From: Bacteroidales bacterium
Lineage (GTDB): Bacteria; Bacteroidota; Bacteroidia; Bacteroidales; UBA932
Reading direction: 5' to 3'
Assembly (NCBI GenBank): GCA_017428325.1
Contig: JAFRRA010000002.1
Location: 62,001-126,000, forward strand
Length of the DNA: 64,000 nucleotides
The notes beneath the pieces are model-generated. The model searched no databases, was not told the origin of the DNA, and saw only the letters and a list, made by a program, of their open reading frames with translations. The translations under genes and the position numbers were made by a program. Positions 53,462 to 61,295 of the stretch are shown one piece after another (the first letter of the stretch is position 1; each line of letters starts with the position of its first letter).

Positions 53462-54280
53462 TTACTGTTCAACAATCATAACAAGACGGAAGCCAAGGCT
53501 GCCGAATAAATAACCGGTTGTATATCCGCGATGCGATACCCTGCAGTAAGTGGCCTCATCTGTGCAGAAGTTGCCGCCACGGGTTACCTGTCCTTCGGAA
53601 TTCTCATCCTCTACCTGAGGATTGGTCTGGCTTTCTGCACTGTATGGGGCATAGTCATCGATGCAGAACTCGTCTACATTGCCGCTCATATCGAATAAGC
53701 CAAGTTCGTTTGGAGCCTTGCACTTTACAGGATGGGTTCCGCCCTCTATATCGTTGAACCAGGCAACATCTTCAAGATTGTCGCTTCCTGCATATTTGAA
53801 GCCCTTGCTCTTGTTTCCTCCGCGGGCCGCGAATTCCCACTCGGCCTCAGTAGGCAGGCGGAATGATTTGCCGGTCAGTTCGCTGAGCTTGTCGGCAAAG
53901 AATTCGCAGTCTTCTCTCTCAACGGCTTCAACAGGCAGGTCCTCACCCTCGTTATCTGACGGGTTTTCACCCATAACTGCTTCATACAGAGCCTGGGTTA
54001 CTTCTGTCTCGCCGATGTAGTAGTCATATAGAGTGACCTCGTGAGCCGGTTTCTCGTCGTCCTCGGCATCATCGCCCTGCTCCTCGGTTGCTCCCATAGT
54101 GAATGTGCCGCCCTTAACAAGAATCATGTTGAAAGATACTCCATTGACTGTTAGGGTGACAACGCTGTCCTGAGGTGCCAGTCCAACCTCTTGCTCTTGG
54201 TTTGCAGCGCTGTTTGACTTGCATGACAAGACAGCGCAAGCCATGAGAGCTACAAGAAAATAGTAATGCAAATTTTTCAT
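53462..54280 (-). CDS. FGE-sulfatase (SUMF1) domain lipoprotein
   Basis: A 272-residue protein with lipobox LSC (Cys20). The SUMF1 domain (PF03781) shows VKGGTFTMGATEEQ near residue 54, HEVTLYDYYIGETEVTQ, FRLPTEAEWEFAARGG, NELGLFDMSGNVDEF and a final FGSLGFRLV. It has two cysteines in RGGNFCTDEATYC. Their spacing is 7, not the 5 of human FGE, so a formylglycine role is not supported; SUMF1 domains in Bacteroidota often serve in gliding, surface binding or copper oxygenation. It is 15 bp downstream of the membrane protein gene. Confidence 0.88.
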   Translation of the reverse strand: MKNLHYYFLVALMACAVLSCKSNSAANQEQEVGLAPQDSVVTLTVNGVSFNMILVKGGTFTMGATEEQGDDAEDDEKPAHEVTLYDYYIGETEVTQALYEAVMGENPSDNEGEDLPVEAVEREDCEFFADKLSELTGKSFRLPTEAEWEFAARGGNKSKGFKYAGSDNLEDVAWFNDIEGGTHPVKCKAPNELGLFDMSGNVDEFCIDDYAPYSAESQTNPQVEDENSEGQVTRGGNFCTDEATYCRVSHRGYTTGYLFGSLGFRLVMIVEQ

Positions 54281-54295
54281 ATGAGTTTTAATTTA

Positions 54296-54811
54296 TTATC
54301 TCATCCAACCTTCTACACGGTAGATCTTCTCCACAAGTTTTCTCTCCTGATTTGTAGCAGCGTCCCTGAACCAAACTTCAATTCTGGCGGCGTAATAATC
54401 CTCCCAATCTCCTTCATAGATAGAGAATTGCTGTTTATTCACCAGTTGGGAAAATGAAGCCGTTGAATCGATCTGGACTTTGCTGCGCTCCTGGATTTCC
54501 TTCACGGAAAGCGGAATGTTTTCGGTTGCCTCAAAACACTTCAGGAAAATTTCTCCTGCAGGCAGAGGGCTGTAATAGAAGTCATACTTGTAGATACCGC
54601 CCTGGATATCATTCCACAGGACCAGCCAGGAGCTGAAGTCAAGAGTGTCAACCTCTGGTGTTGAAAGTGAATCAAGGGGCAGGCTGTATTCCAATCCTTC
54701 AGGAATCGGATGGTTTTTACCGAATTTGTCGCTTGATTTTGAGAATAGCAGTATCAACGCAAGAACAACCAAAATCAGGATAACGGGCAGGATGTACCAG
54801 ATTTTTTTCAT
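54296..54811 (-). CDS. Membrane-anchored protein, first gene of the envelope operon
   Basis: A 171-residue protein: a short N-terminal cytoplasmic segment, one membrane helix (residues 4-24), and a periplasmic domain. It ends with VWFRDAATNQERKLVEKIYRVEGWM. No family is recognised. The ATG at 54811 (MKKIWYILPV) is 16 bp from the -7 element and is preferred over an upstream alternative. It starts the five-gene operon that ends at 50996. Confidence 0.8.
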   Translation of the reverse strand: MKKIWYILPVILILVVLALILLFSKSSDKFGKNHPIPEGLEYSLPLDSLSTPEVDTLDFSSWLVLWNDIQGGIYKYDFYYSPLPAGEIFLKCFEATENIPLSVKEIQERSKVQIDSTASFSQLVNKQQFSIYEGDWEDYYAARIEVWFRDAATNQERKLVEKIYRVEGWMR

Positions 54812-54826
54812 TGGAAAAAAGTTTTT

Positions 54827-54857
54827 GCAAGTTACGACTTTTGAGAGGAACGGCAAA
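54827..54857 (-). promoter_or_regulatory. Promoter of the five-gene envelope operon
   Basis: Minus strand: TTTG (54857-54854), 19 bases, TAACTTGC (54834-54827), which matches TAnnTTTG at six of eight positions. Distance to the ATG at 54811 is 15 bp. Confidence 0.5.
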
Positions 54858-54895
54858 AGATTCTTCAATTAATTATTCTTACCTTGCACTTTGTT

Positions 54896-56158
54896 ATGCC
54901 AAACGTATGCCAAGAATACATCACACTTTCAGCCTACCTGGGTCAGGTTAGGGAGGTTATGGAGGAGGCGGACGGTTTCCCGGGATGGGTGGTGTGCGAG
55001 CTGGCGAATGTGAGCTGGAGCCGGGGGCACTGTTATCTGGAACTGGTGGAAACAGATTCCGGCGGTGCTGTGGTTGCCAAGGCCAGGGGAACGATCTGGT
55101 CCTACAGGGCCGCTGCCTTGAGTCTCGCGTTTGAGGACAGTTGCGGGGCTCCGCTGAGGAAGGGAATAAAAGTGATGCTCTATGTCCAGAGCCAGATGAG
55201 CGAACTTTACGGCTTCTCCCTGAATGTGCTGGATCTGGACCCTTCATACACTCTCGGCGATCTGGAGGCCAAGAAACAGGCAACCTTGAAGAGGCTTGCG
55301 GAGGAAGACCTTCTTGAAAGGAACAAGGAACTGGAAGTTCCGGCACTGCCTTACAGGATAGCTGTGGTCAGCGCAGAGGGAGCGGCAGGATACGGAGACT
55401 TTCTCAAGCACCTTTCAGATTGCGGGGTGGAGTTTGAGGTGGTGCTGTTTGAGGCGGCTATGCAGGGAGAAAGCGCTCCTGAGAGTATCGCCGAGGCGTT
55501 TTCCCTGATTGAGGAAAGGGCCGGGGAGTTTGATGCTGTGGCTTTCATAAGGGGTGGCGGAAGCAACCTGGACCTTGCCTGCTTTGACGATTATCTGATA
55601 GCAAGAAGCATAGCCCTGTGCTCGCTTCCGGTTATAAGCGGAATCGGACACGAAAGGGACAACCATATCTGCGACGAGGTGGCAAGCGTGAGGGTGAAGA
55701 CTCCGACCGGTGCGGCCGATTTTATAATAGGGAGGTTCGCCGATGCCTATGAAGCCCTGCAGGATGTTTCAGAAAGGCTGTTTGCCGGAGTGGATGATGC
55801 GCTTTCGGATTGTGAGAATGTTCTGGAAAGGCTTTCCTCCAGATTCTCCTCTTCCCTGAGAGGCTACACTGAAGTCAGGGGAGTAAAACTGACTAACCTC
55901 GGTTTCAGGCTGGAGAAGGCGGCTCTTGGAAATTTGGACGAGAGGCTGCATTATCTGGACAAAGTATTTACTTTGCTGCAGGGAGCGGATCCTTCAAGGA
56001 TATTGGAGAGGGGTTATGGAATAGTTACCATAGACGGACAGAAGGTAACGGACATATCTTCTGTTGCTGAAGGAGTCAGGCTTGTAATTATGATGAAGGA
56101 CGGGAAGGTGAGCCTGACGGCTAAGGATGTTGCAATTGAAAAGAAAACAGAAAAATAA
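54896..56158 (+). CDS. xseA: Exodeoxyribonuclease VII large subunit
   Basis: Catalytic subunit of exonuclease VII, which degrades single-stranded DNA. 420 residues from the ATG at 54896: an OB-fold at the N-terminus (WVVCELANVSWSRGHCYLELVE), then the nuclease domain with FIRGGGSNLDLACFDD near residue 220, and GIGHERDNHICDEVA with VKTPTGAA. A helical C-terminal region binds XseB. The start at 54896 rather than 54884 follows the family pattern. Confidence 0.94.
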   Translation: MPNVCQEYITLSAYLGQVREVMEEADGFPGWVVCELANVSWSRGHCYLELVETDSGGAVVAKARGTIWSYRAAALSLAFEDSCGAPLRKGIKVMLYVQSQMSELYGFSLNVLDLDPSYTLGDLEAKKQATLKRLAEEDLLERNKELEVPALPYRIAVVSAEGAAGYGDFLKHLSDCGVEFEVVLFEAAMQGESAPESIAEAFSLIEERAGEFDAVAFIRGGGSNLDLACFDDYLIARSIALCSLPVISGIGHERDNHICDEVASVRVKTPTGAADFIIGRFADAYEALQDVSERLFAGVDDALSDCENVLERLSSRFSSSLRGYTEVRGVKLTNLGFRLEKAALGNLDERLHYLDKVFTLLQGADPSRILERGYGIVTIDGQKVTDISSVAEGVRLVIMMKDGKVSLTAKDVAIEKKTEK

Positions 56159-56159
56159 T

Positions 56160-56372
56160 ATGGAAGAATTGAAAGAAGACCTTACCTACGAGAAGGCGAT
56201 TGAGGAACTCGAGGCAATAGTGGAGAGGGTGGAGGACAAGGATGCACCGCTGGATAAACTGGAAGAGGATATCAAGAGGGGAATGGCCCTGATAGCATTC
56301 TGCAAGACTCAGCTCAGGGGATACAGGGAGAGAATCTCCGCGATTATGGATGAAAATACGGAAGAGAAATGA
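56160..56372 (+). CDS. xseB: Exodeoxyribonuclease VII small subunit
   Basis: A 70-residue helical protein that binds XseA. Family pattern LTYEKAIEELEAIVERVED followed by APLDKLEEDIKRGMALIAFC. It starts 1 bp after the xseA stop and its stop overlaps the ribF start (ATGA), so all three are coupled. Confidence 0.94.
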   Translation: MEELKEDLTYEKAIEELEAIVERVEDKDAPLDKLEEDIKRGMALIAFCKTQLRGYRERISAIMDENTEEK

Positions 56373-57256
56373 ACGTAGCGACAACTGGATTCTTTGACGG
56401 GGTGCATCTGGGCCATCAGAAAGTGGTCCTGACTGCAAAGCGCATCGCTGAGGAAAAAGGGCAGGAGAGCCAGGTTGTGACTTTCTGGCCGCATCCCCGC
56501 AGCGTCCTGCAGCAGGAGGCGTACGATCTGAGGCTTCTGACTTCGCTTCAGGAAAAGCAGGCTCTGTTCAAGGCTCTGGGGATAGACAGGGTTACCGTGC
56601 TGGAGTTCACAAAGGCGTTCAGCCGCCTTACAACGGAAGAATTCATAAAGGAATATCTTATCGGGCAATGCGGAGTAGGCACACTGGTCATCGGCTATGA
56701 CCACCGCATAGGTCACGACCAGGACAAGAGCCAGCAGACGATGATGGATATCTGCCGCCGCTGCGGGCTGGAGGTCGTAAGGGTGGAGGAGTTCTCGCTC
56801 GACGGACAGGTTCCGTCTTCCACCAAGATACGCCACCTGCTTGAGGGGGGCAAGGTGAAGAGAGCTGCAGCGTTCCTGGGCAGGGAATACGCGCTCAAGG
56901 GAGTGGTTGTGTCAGGAAATCACCTGGGAAGGACCATTGGATTCCCGACCGCGAACCTGAGCCTGTATGATCCTCTCAAGCTGATTCCGGGAAAAGGGGT
57001 CTATGCGGTGACGGTAACTCTGGGGAAGGAGCATTTCAAAGGGATATGCAACATAGGAACCCGTCCTACCGTAAGCCACGGGGAAAGGGTTTCCATAGAG
57101 ACACATATCCTTGATTTTAACGAGGATATCTACGGCCTGGACCTCGGTCTGGAATTTGTGGACAGGATAAGGGACGAGATAAAGTTCCCGGACCTCCAGG
57201 GGCTGAAAGCCCAGCTGGAAAAGGACAAGAGGAACGCTGTAAAATATTTTTTATAA
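56369..57256 (+). CDS. ribF: Bifunctional riboflavin kinase / FAD synthetase
   Basis: A 295-residue RibF that makes FMN and FAD. N-terminal nucleotidyltransferase: FFDGVHLGHQKV near residue 8, FWPHPRSVL, IGYDHRIGHD, VPSSTKIRHLL. C-terminal kinase: GNHLGRTIGFPTANL near 192 and GVYAVTVTL, THILDFNEDIYG. The ATG overlaps the xseB stop. Confidence 0.96.
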   Translation: MNVATTGFFDGVHLGHQKVVLTAKRIAEEKGQESQVVTFWPHPRSVLQQEAYDLRLLTSLQEKQALFKALGIDRVTVLEFTKAFSRLTTEEFIKEYLIGQCGVGTLVIGYDHRIGHDQDKSQQTMMDICRRCGLEVVRVEEFSLDGQVPSSTKIRHLLEGGKVKRAAAFLGREYALKGVVVSGNHLGRTIGFPTANLSLYDPLKLIPGKGVYAVTVTLGKEHFKGICNIGTRPTVSHGERVSIETHILDFNEDIYGLDLGLEFVDRIRDEIKFPDLQGLKAQLEKDKRNAVKYFL

Positions 57257-57304
57257 ATTTGCATTGTAAAACGTGAACGCGAGGAGTCCCTTCCGGGATT
57301 CTTC
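57254..57304 (+). promoter_or_regulatory. greA leader: -7 element and hairpin
   Basis: TAAATTTG at 57254-57261 (overlapping the ribF stop) matches the -7 element. The following leader forms a 10-bp hairpin, GAGGAGTCCC with GGGATTCTTC around TTCC (57281-57304), followed by TTAATTTTT, so it may act as a weak terminator or attenuator between ribF and greA. Confidence 0.45.
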
Positions 57305-57318
57305 TTAATTTTTATGTT

Positions 57319-57792
57319 ATGGCAAAAGTACATTATGTGACAACAGAGGGACTGGAGAAACTCAGGGAGGAGCTCAACGATATGATTTCGGTGCAGAGAC
57401 CGGCCATTTCAAGAGCCATCGCGGAGGCAAGGGACAAGGGAGACCTTTCAGAGAATGCGGAATACGATGCCGCCCGTGAGGCCCAGGGACTTCTGGAACT
57501 CAAAATATCCAAGCTTCAGGATCTTATCGCCAATGCAAAGATCATAGATGAATCCCAGATCAGCACGGAGCAGGTGGGTATGCTCAACAAGGTAACCGTC
57601 AAGAACCTGAAGACAGGGGCCAAGATGGTCTTCACCCTTGTGGGAGAAAGCGAGGCAAATCTTGCCCAGGGCAAGCTGGCAGTCTCCACTCCGATAGGCA
57701 AGGCCCTGTTCGGAAGGAAGAAGGGAGAGGTTGTGGACGTGAACGCCCCTGCCGGAATCATCAAGTTCGAGATACTGGACATTTCACTCTAA
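57319..57792 (+). CDS. greA: Transcription elongation factor GreA
   Basis: GreA rescues backtracked RNA polymerase by stimulating transcript cleavage. The 157-residue protein has the N-terminal coiled coil (EGLEKLREELNDM through ISRAIAEARDKGDLSENAEYDAAREAQ, with the acidic tip DLSENAEYDAA) and the C-terminal FKBP-like domain with NKVTVKNLKTG and TPIGKALFGRKKGE. The length is typical. Confidence 0.97.
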   Translation: MAKVHYVTTEGLEKLREELNDMISVQRPAISRAIAEARDKGDLSENAEYDAAREAQGLLELKISKLQDLIANAKIIDESQISTEQVGMLNKVTVKNLKTGAKMVFTLVGESEANLAQGKLAVSTPIGKALFGRKKGEVVDVNAPAGIIKFEILDISL

Positions 57793-57809
57793 GCACAAAT
57801 CATAAGAAA

Positions 57810-58205
57810 ATGGCATCAATATTTTCAAGGATCATAGCAGGTGAAATCCCTTGCTACAAGATCGCCGAGACAGAAGACTACTTTGCATTCCTGGACATTT
57901 CCCCGGTCCAGATGGGCCATGTCCTGGTAGTCCCTAAGGACGAGAAGGACTACATCTTCGATTATGAGGACGAGTACTATGCCGGCCTGTGGAAGTTTGC
58001 AAAGAAAATCGCCGAGGCCCAGAAGAGAGCCATCCCTTGCCGCAAGATAGGTGTGGCCGTGATAGGCCTTGAGGTGCCTCATGCACACATCCACCTGGTC
58101 CCTATGAACAACGAGGGAGACCTGGATTTCGACGGCGCCAAGAAACTGCACCCGACTCCACAGCAGATGGAGGAGATTGCGGAAAAGATCAGGAAGGAAC
58201 TTTAG
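57810..58205 (+). CDS. HIT family nucleotide-binding protein
   Basis: A 131-residue histidine triad protein. Start IFSRIIAGEIPCYKI is typical of the HINT branch; the triad HAHIH is at residues 91-95, with VPHAHIHLVPMN. HINT proteins hydrolyse adenosine 5'-phosphoramidates or AMP-N-epsilon-lysine. The gene lies 17 bp after greA and 18 bp before the thioredoxin-fold lipoprotein. Confidence 0.94.
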   Translation: MASIFSRIIAGEIPCYKIAETEDYFAFLDISPVQMGHVLVVPKDEKDYIFDYEDEYYAGLWKFAKKIAEAQKRAIPCRKIGVAVIGLEVPHAHIHLVPMNNEGDLDFDGAKKLHPTPQQMEEIAEKIRKEL

Positions 58206-58223
58206 TTTTTTTCAGCGACAGTT

Positions 58224-59366
58224 ATGAGAAAGGTATTATTCCTGGCAGCCGCCCTTCTTTTGGCGGCATGCAGCGGCGACAAGGCGACACTCAAGCTGAA
58301 GGTGGACGGTGCCGCAAACAGGGACGTGGTGCTCAGCCTTCTGAATGTCAGCAAGGTGGAGGTTGTGGACACTCTCAAGACAGATGCCTCCGGAAAGGCT
58401 TCCGCCAAGATAGACCTCCCTTACAAATCTCCGAATTTCTACTATCTGAACTATAACGGGATCCAGATAGCGTCCCTGCTCCTCAGCCCCGGTGACAGAG
58501 TGAAGGTGGAGGCAGACAGCAACGGCAGGAACGTGAAGATTTCCGGCAGCAAGGAGTGTGAACTGCTCCAGGAGGTTGATGCCGCGATTGCCAAGGGACA
58601 GAAGTCTTTTGACTCCCTGAGCGTTCAGCTGATAGCCTGCAATGAAATCGGCGACACTGAAAGCGGAAAGAGGCTCCGCTACGAGCTGGGCAGACTCTAT
58701 GTGGCCCAGAAGCAGGCCGCTGTAAAGCACCTTGTGCAGCATCCTTATTCGTTCACCAACCTGAGGAACCTCTACAGGCAGTTCAACGAGAACTTCCCGC
58801 TGTTCTCGGAGATTACAGACGGTGTCTACTACCGCCAGCTAGCTGATTCCCTGCAGACCCTTTATCCAAACTCTCCGTATGTTGCGGCTCTGGACAACGA
58901 TGCTACAGCTCTGTTCAACGATATGGAACTGTCCTACAGGGTGAAGAACGCCGAGCAGACCAGTTTCCCTGAGATAGCCCTTCCGGACAACAGGGCGAAT
59001 GTGAGGAAACTCACGGAACTTGCAGGCAGGCCGTTCATCCTTCTGTTCTGGGACGCTTCTGACAATACCCAGAAGATGTTCAATGCAGAACTCGAGAAGA
59101 TTTATTCCCAGTTCAGCGGAAGGGGGCTTGAGATCTATTCTGTATGCATTACGACAGACAAGGCTTACTGGAACTCGATCGTGAGCCGCTTTGGATGGAT
59201 AAACGTTTGCGACGGCAAGGGAAACGCGTCTCAAAGCCTTGTACAGTACAACGTTACAAAGCTTCCTGCTCTCTTCCTGTTTAATAAGGACGGAGCGATA
59301 GTGGGAAAAGACATCTTTGACAACAAGGGATTGGTCAAAGCAGTTTCTTCTGTTTGCCTGGAATAA
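58224..59366 (+). CDS. Thioredoxin-fold lipoprotein without the CxxC active site
   Basis: A 380-residue protein with lipobox LAAC (Cys16). N-terminal residues 20-110 resemble the DUF4369 domain found in TlpA-like Bacteroidota proteins. C-terminal residues 245-375 form a thioredoxin fold: FILLFWDASDNTQK where WCxxC is normally found, and the cis-Pro loop KLPALFLF. There is no CxxC in this position, so it cannot act as a standard disulfide oxidoreductase. A structural or binding role is possible. Its end overlaps tsaB, on the opposite strand, by 32 bp. Confidence 0.87.
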   Translation: MRKVLFLAAALLLAACSGDKATLKLKVDGAANRDVVLSLLNVSKVEVVDTLKTDASGKASAKIDLPYKSPNFYYLNYNGIQIASLLLSPGDRVKVEADSNGRNVKISGSKECELLQEVDAAIAKGQKSFDSLSVQLIACNEIGDTESGKRLRYELGRLYVAQKQAAVKHLVQHPYSFTNLRNLYRQFNENFPLFSEITDGVYYRQLADSLQTLYPNSPYVAALDNDATALFNDMELSYRVKNAEQTSFPEIALPDNRANVRKLTELAGRPFILLFWDASDNTQKMFNAELEKIYSQFSGRGLEIYSVCITTDKAYWNSIVSRFGWINVCDGKGNASQSLVQYNVTKLPALFLFNKDGAIVGKDIFDNKGLVKAVSSVCLE

Positions 59367-60039
59367 AATCCTTGAGATAGAAAGGCTGGAAATAAGCCAG
59401 GTCCGCAAACCTTCCTTCTTCCACTGCCTTTGAAGCGTCGGTCCTGAGACCCGAGGCCAACGGTGCCTGGTCCAGGACCGTTGCATTTTCCGGGATACGC
59501 CCGTAAGCCTCTTCCAGAAGCCTGCCGAACTTTGGAGCTCCGTTACCGGCAAAAAGGACCGGTCCTTCTTCTATCAGATTCCTGAAACTTCCGGCATCCA
59601 GAATCCTGGCCTCTGTCTTTTCTTCCTGGCGGCATCCGCCGTCAAATACAGCGGTGTAGACCTCCATCCTTCCGGCGTCAATCATGGGGACTATATGCCT
59701 GAAATCTTTGCCCAGGGTTTCCAGCGCGCAACGGGCTATGACTGCCAGCGTGCTGATTCCTATGAGATTTGTCTTTGCGGCATAAGCTATCCCCTTGGCA
59801 AGGGAAACGCCTATGCGGAGACCCATATAGCTTCCCGGACCTTCACTCACGGCTACTGCCGCAAGGTCCTTGGGAGAAACTCCATTTTCCTTGAGGATTT
59901 CTTCTGTCAGCGGTGCAAGGACGGTATCGTGGCTGCGCCCTATGTGGTATACCTTCTGGGCAATCAGGAGATTACCGTCAGACAGGGCGGCCGAACAGGT
60001 CTCCGTCGCGGATTCTATCAGAAGAATGAATTTGCCCAT
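59335..60039 (-). CDS. tsaB: tRNA threonylcarbamoyladenosine biosynthesis protein TsaB
   Basis: TsaB is a non-catalytic ASKHA-fold partner of TsaD in t6A tRNA modification. 234 residues with ILLIESATETCSAAL at the start, VSEGPGSYMGLRIGVSLAKGIA near residue 66, MIDAGRMEVYTAV and the short C-terminal region. The length fits. Convergent with the upstream gene (32-bp overlap) and 13 bp after the adaptor gene, so it may be co-transcribed with the export genes. Confidence 0.95.
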   Translation of the reverse strand: MGKFILLIESATETCSAALSDGNLLIAQKVYHIGRSHDTVLAPLTEEILKENGVSPKDLAAVAVSEGPGSYMGLRIGVSLAKGIAYAAKTNLIGISTLAVIARCALETLGKDFRHIVPMIDAGRMEVYTAVFDGGCRQEEKTEARILDAGSFRNLIEEGPVLFAGNGAPKFGRLLEEAYGRIPENATVLDQAPLASGLRTDASKAVEEGRFADLAYFQPFYLKDFIPGKQKKLL

Positions 60040-60052
60040 CGCTGAGGAAGAT

Positions 60053-61285
60053 TTATTTCTTTGTCTTGTCAGTGGAGAGTTTCACCTTCGATCCGTCATG
60101 CAGGGTCTTGCTTATGGCGGAGAACGGCCCTGTTACAACCGTGGATGAATCTGAAAGCCCGCCTGTTATCTGGATATGGGTCATATCCTGGAGGCCGGTC
60201 TTTACAGCCACCGGACTTACGGTCTGGCTTTGCGGGTTATAAATGAAGACAAAAGCCTTTCCTTCCGATCCCGTTACCAGGTCTCCCCTTGACGTGATGG
60301 CCGAGATAGGGAGGGCGAGGACATTCTCCGCCTTGCTGGTCTGGATCTGGACAGACGCGCTCATTCCGGGACGGAAAGGAGAAGCGTTCTCTTTCAGGAG
60401 GTCCAGATAGGACTCCGGAGCAATCCTTACCTTGACTTCGAACGTGGTGGCCTGGTCCAGGGATGCTGTGGAAGAACTCTTTGAAGAGTTTGCAACCTCA
60501 GTAACGACACCGTAGAAAGTACGGTCAGTATATGCGTCCACTGTAATCTGTGCGCTGTCTCCAGGATTCAGGCGGATGATATCGTTCTCGTTTACGTCAA
60601 CCAGGACTTCCATCTGCTTGAAGTCCGCAACCCTGAACATTTCCGTTCCGGCCATCTGGCTTGTTCCCACAACCCTTTCTCCAAGTTCAACGCTGAGCTT
60701 GGAGATGATTCCGTCCATAGGGGAATAGATGGTTGTCTTCACGAGGTTTTCCCTTGCTTCCTTGAGACGGGCCTCCGCACTGGAAATGTTATACTTTGCC
60801 CCGTCCAGCTGCTGCTGTGCCACATCCCATTCTGCGCTTGCGCTCTCGTATTCCGCCTTGGAAACAGTCCTCAGCTCGTAGAGCTTGGCGTAACGGTCAT
60901 AGTTCTGCTTTGCCCTCAGGGTCTGTGCCTGCTGCTGCTTGTATGAAGCCCTTGCGGCGTTGACGGAAGCCATGGCCTGGTCTACGGCGGACAGATAGAT
61001 ATCCTGCTTGATCTTGATGATGAGGTCTCCCTTCTTGACCTGATCCCCTTCCTTTACGTGAAGTTCAACGATTTCTCCCGAAACGTCTGGGGAAATCTTG
61101 ACCTCTGTCACAGGCTGGATCTTGCCGTTGGCGGGGATTGTCTCGGTGATGGTCATCCTCTCGATTTTTGAAGCCTCCACTACAGGAGTCTGGTCTCCCT
61201 TGCACATCTTGGATGCCACCATAAGGATTATGATCAGGGCCGCAGCCGCAAGCCACCAGATATTCTTTTTCTTCTTCTTTGCCAT
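60053..61285 (-). CDS. Periplasmic adaptor (membrane fusion protein, MacA/HlyD-like)
   Basis: A 410-residue membrane fusion protein. Basic start and a single N-terminal membrane anchor (about 10-27), then the lipoyl halves (VSGEIVELHVKEGDQVKKG near residue 70 and YSPMDGIISKL near 192), a long alpha hairpin (about 100-180), a beta barrel (VLVDVNENDIIRLNPG) and a membrane-proximal domain. It bridges an inner-membrane pump and TolC. The gap after tolC is 10 bp. The pump it serves is not in the window unless it is the ABC exporter at 63191; MacB-type partners usually lie adjacent and none is seen here. Confidence 0.93.
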   Translation of the reverse strand: MAKKKKKNIWWLAAAALIIILMVASKMCKGDQTPVVEASKIERMTITETIPANGKIQPVTEVKISPDVSGEIVELHVKEGDQVKKGDLIIKIKQDIYLSAVDQAMASVNAARASYKQQQAQTLRAKQNYDRYAKLYELRTVSKAEYESASAEWDVAQQQLDGAKYNISSAEARLKEARENLVKTTIYSPMDGIISKLSVELGERVVGTSQMAGTEMFRVADFKQMEVLVDVNENDIIRLNPGDSAQITVDAYTDRTFYGVVTEVANSSKSSSTASLDQATTFEVKVRIAPESYLDLLKENASPFRPGMSASVQIQTSKAENVLALPISAITSRGDLVTGSEGKAFVFIYNPQSQTVSPVAVKTGLQDMTHIQITGGLSDSSTVVTGPFSAISKTLHDGSKVKLSTDKTKK

Positions 61286-61295
61286 TTTAAAGTGT

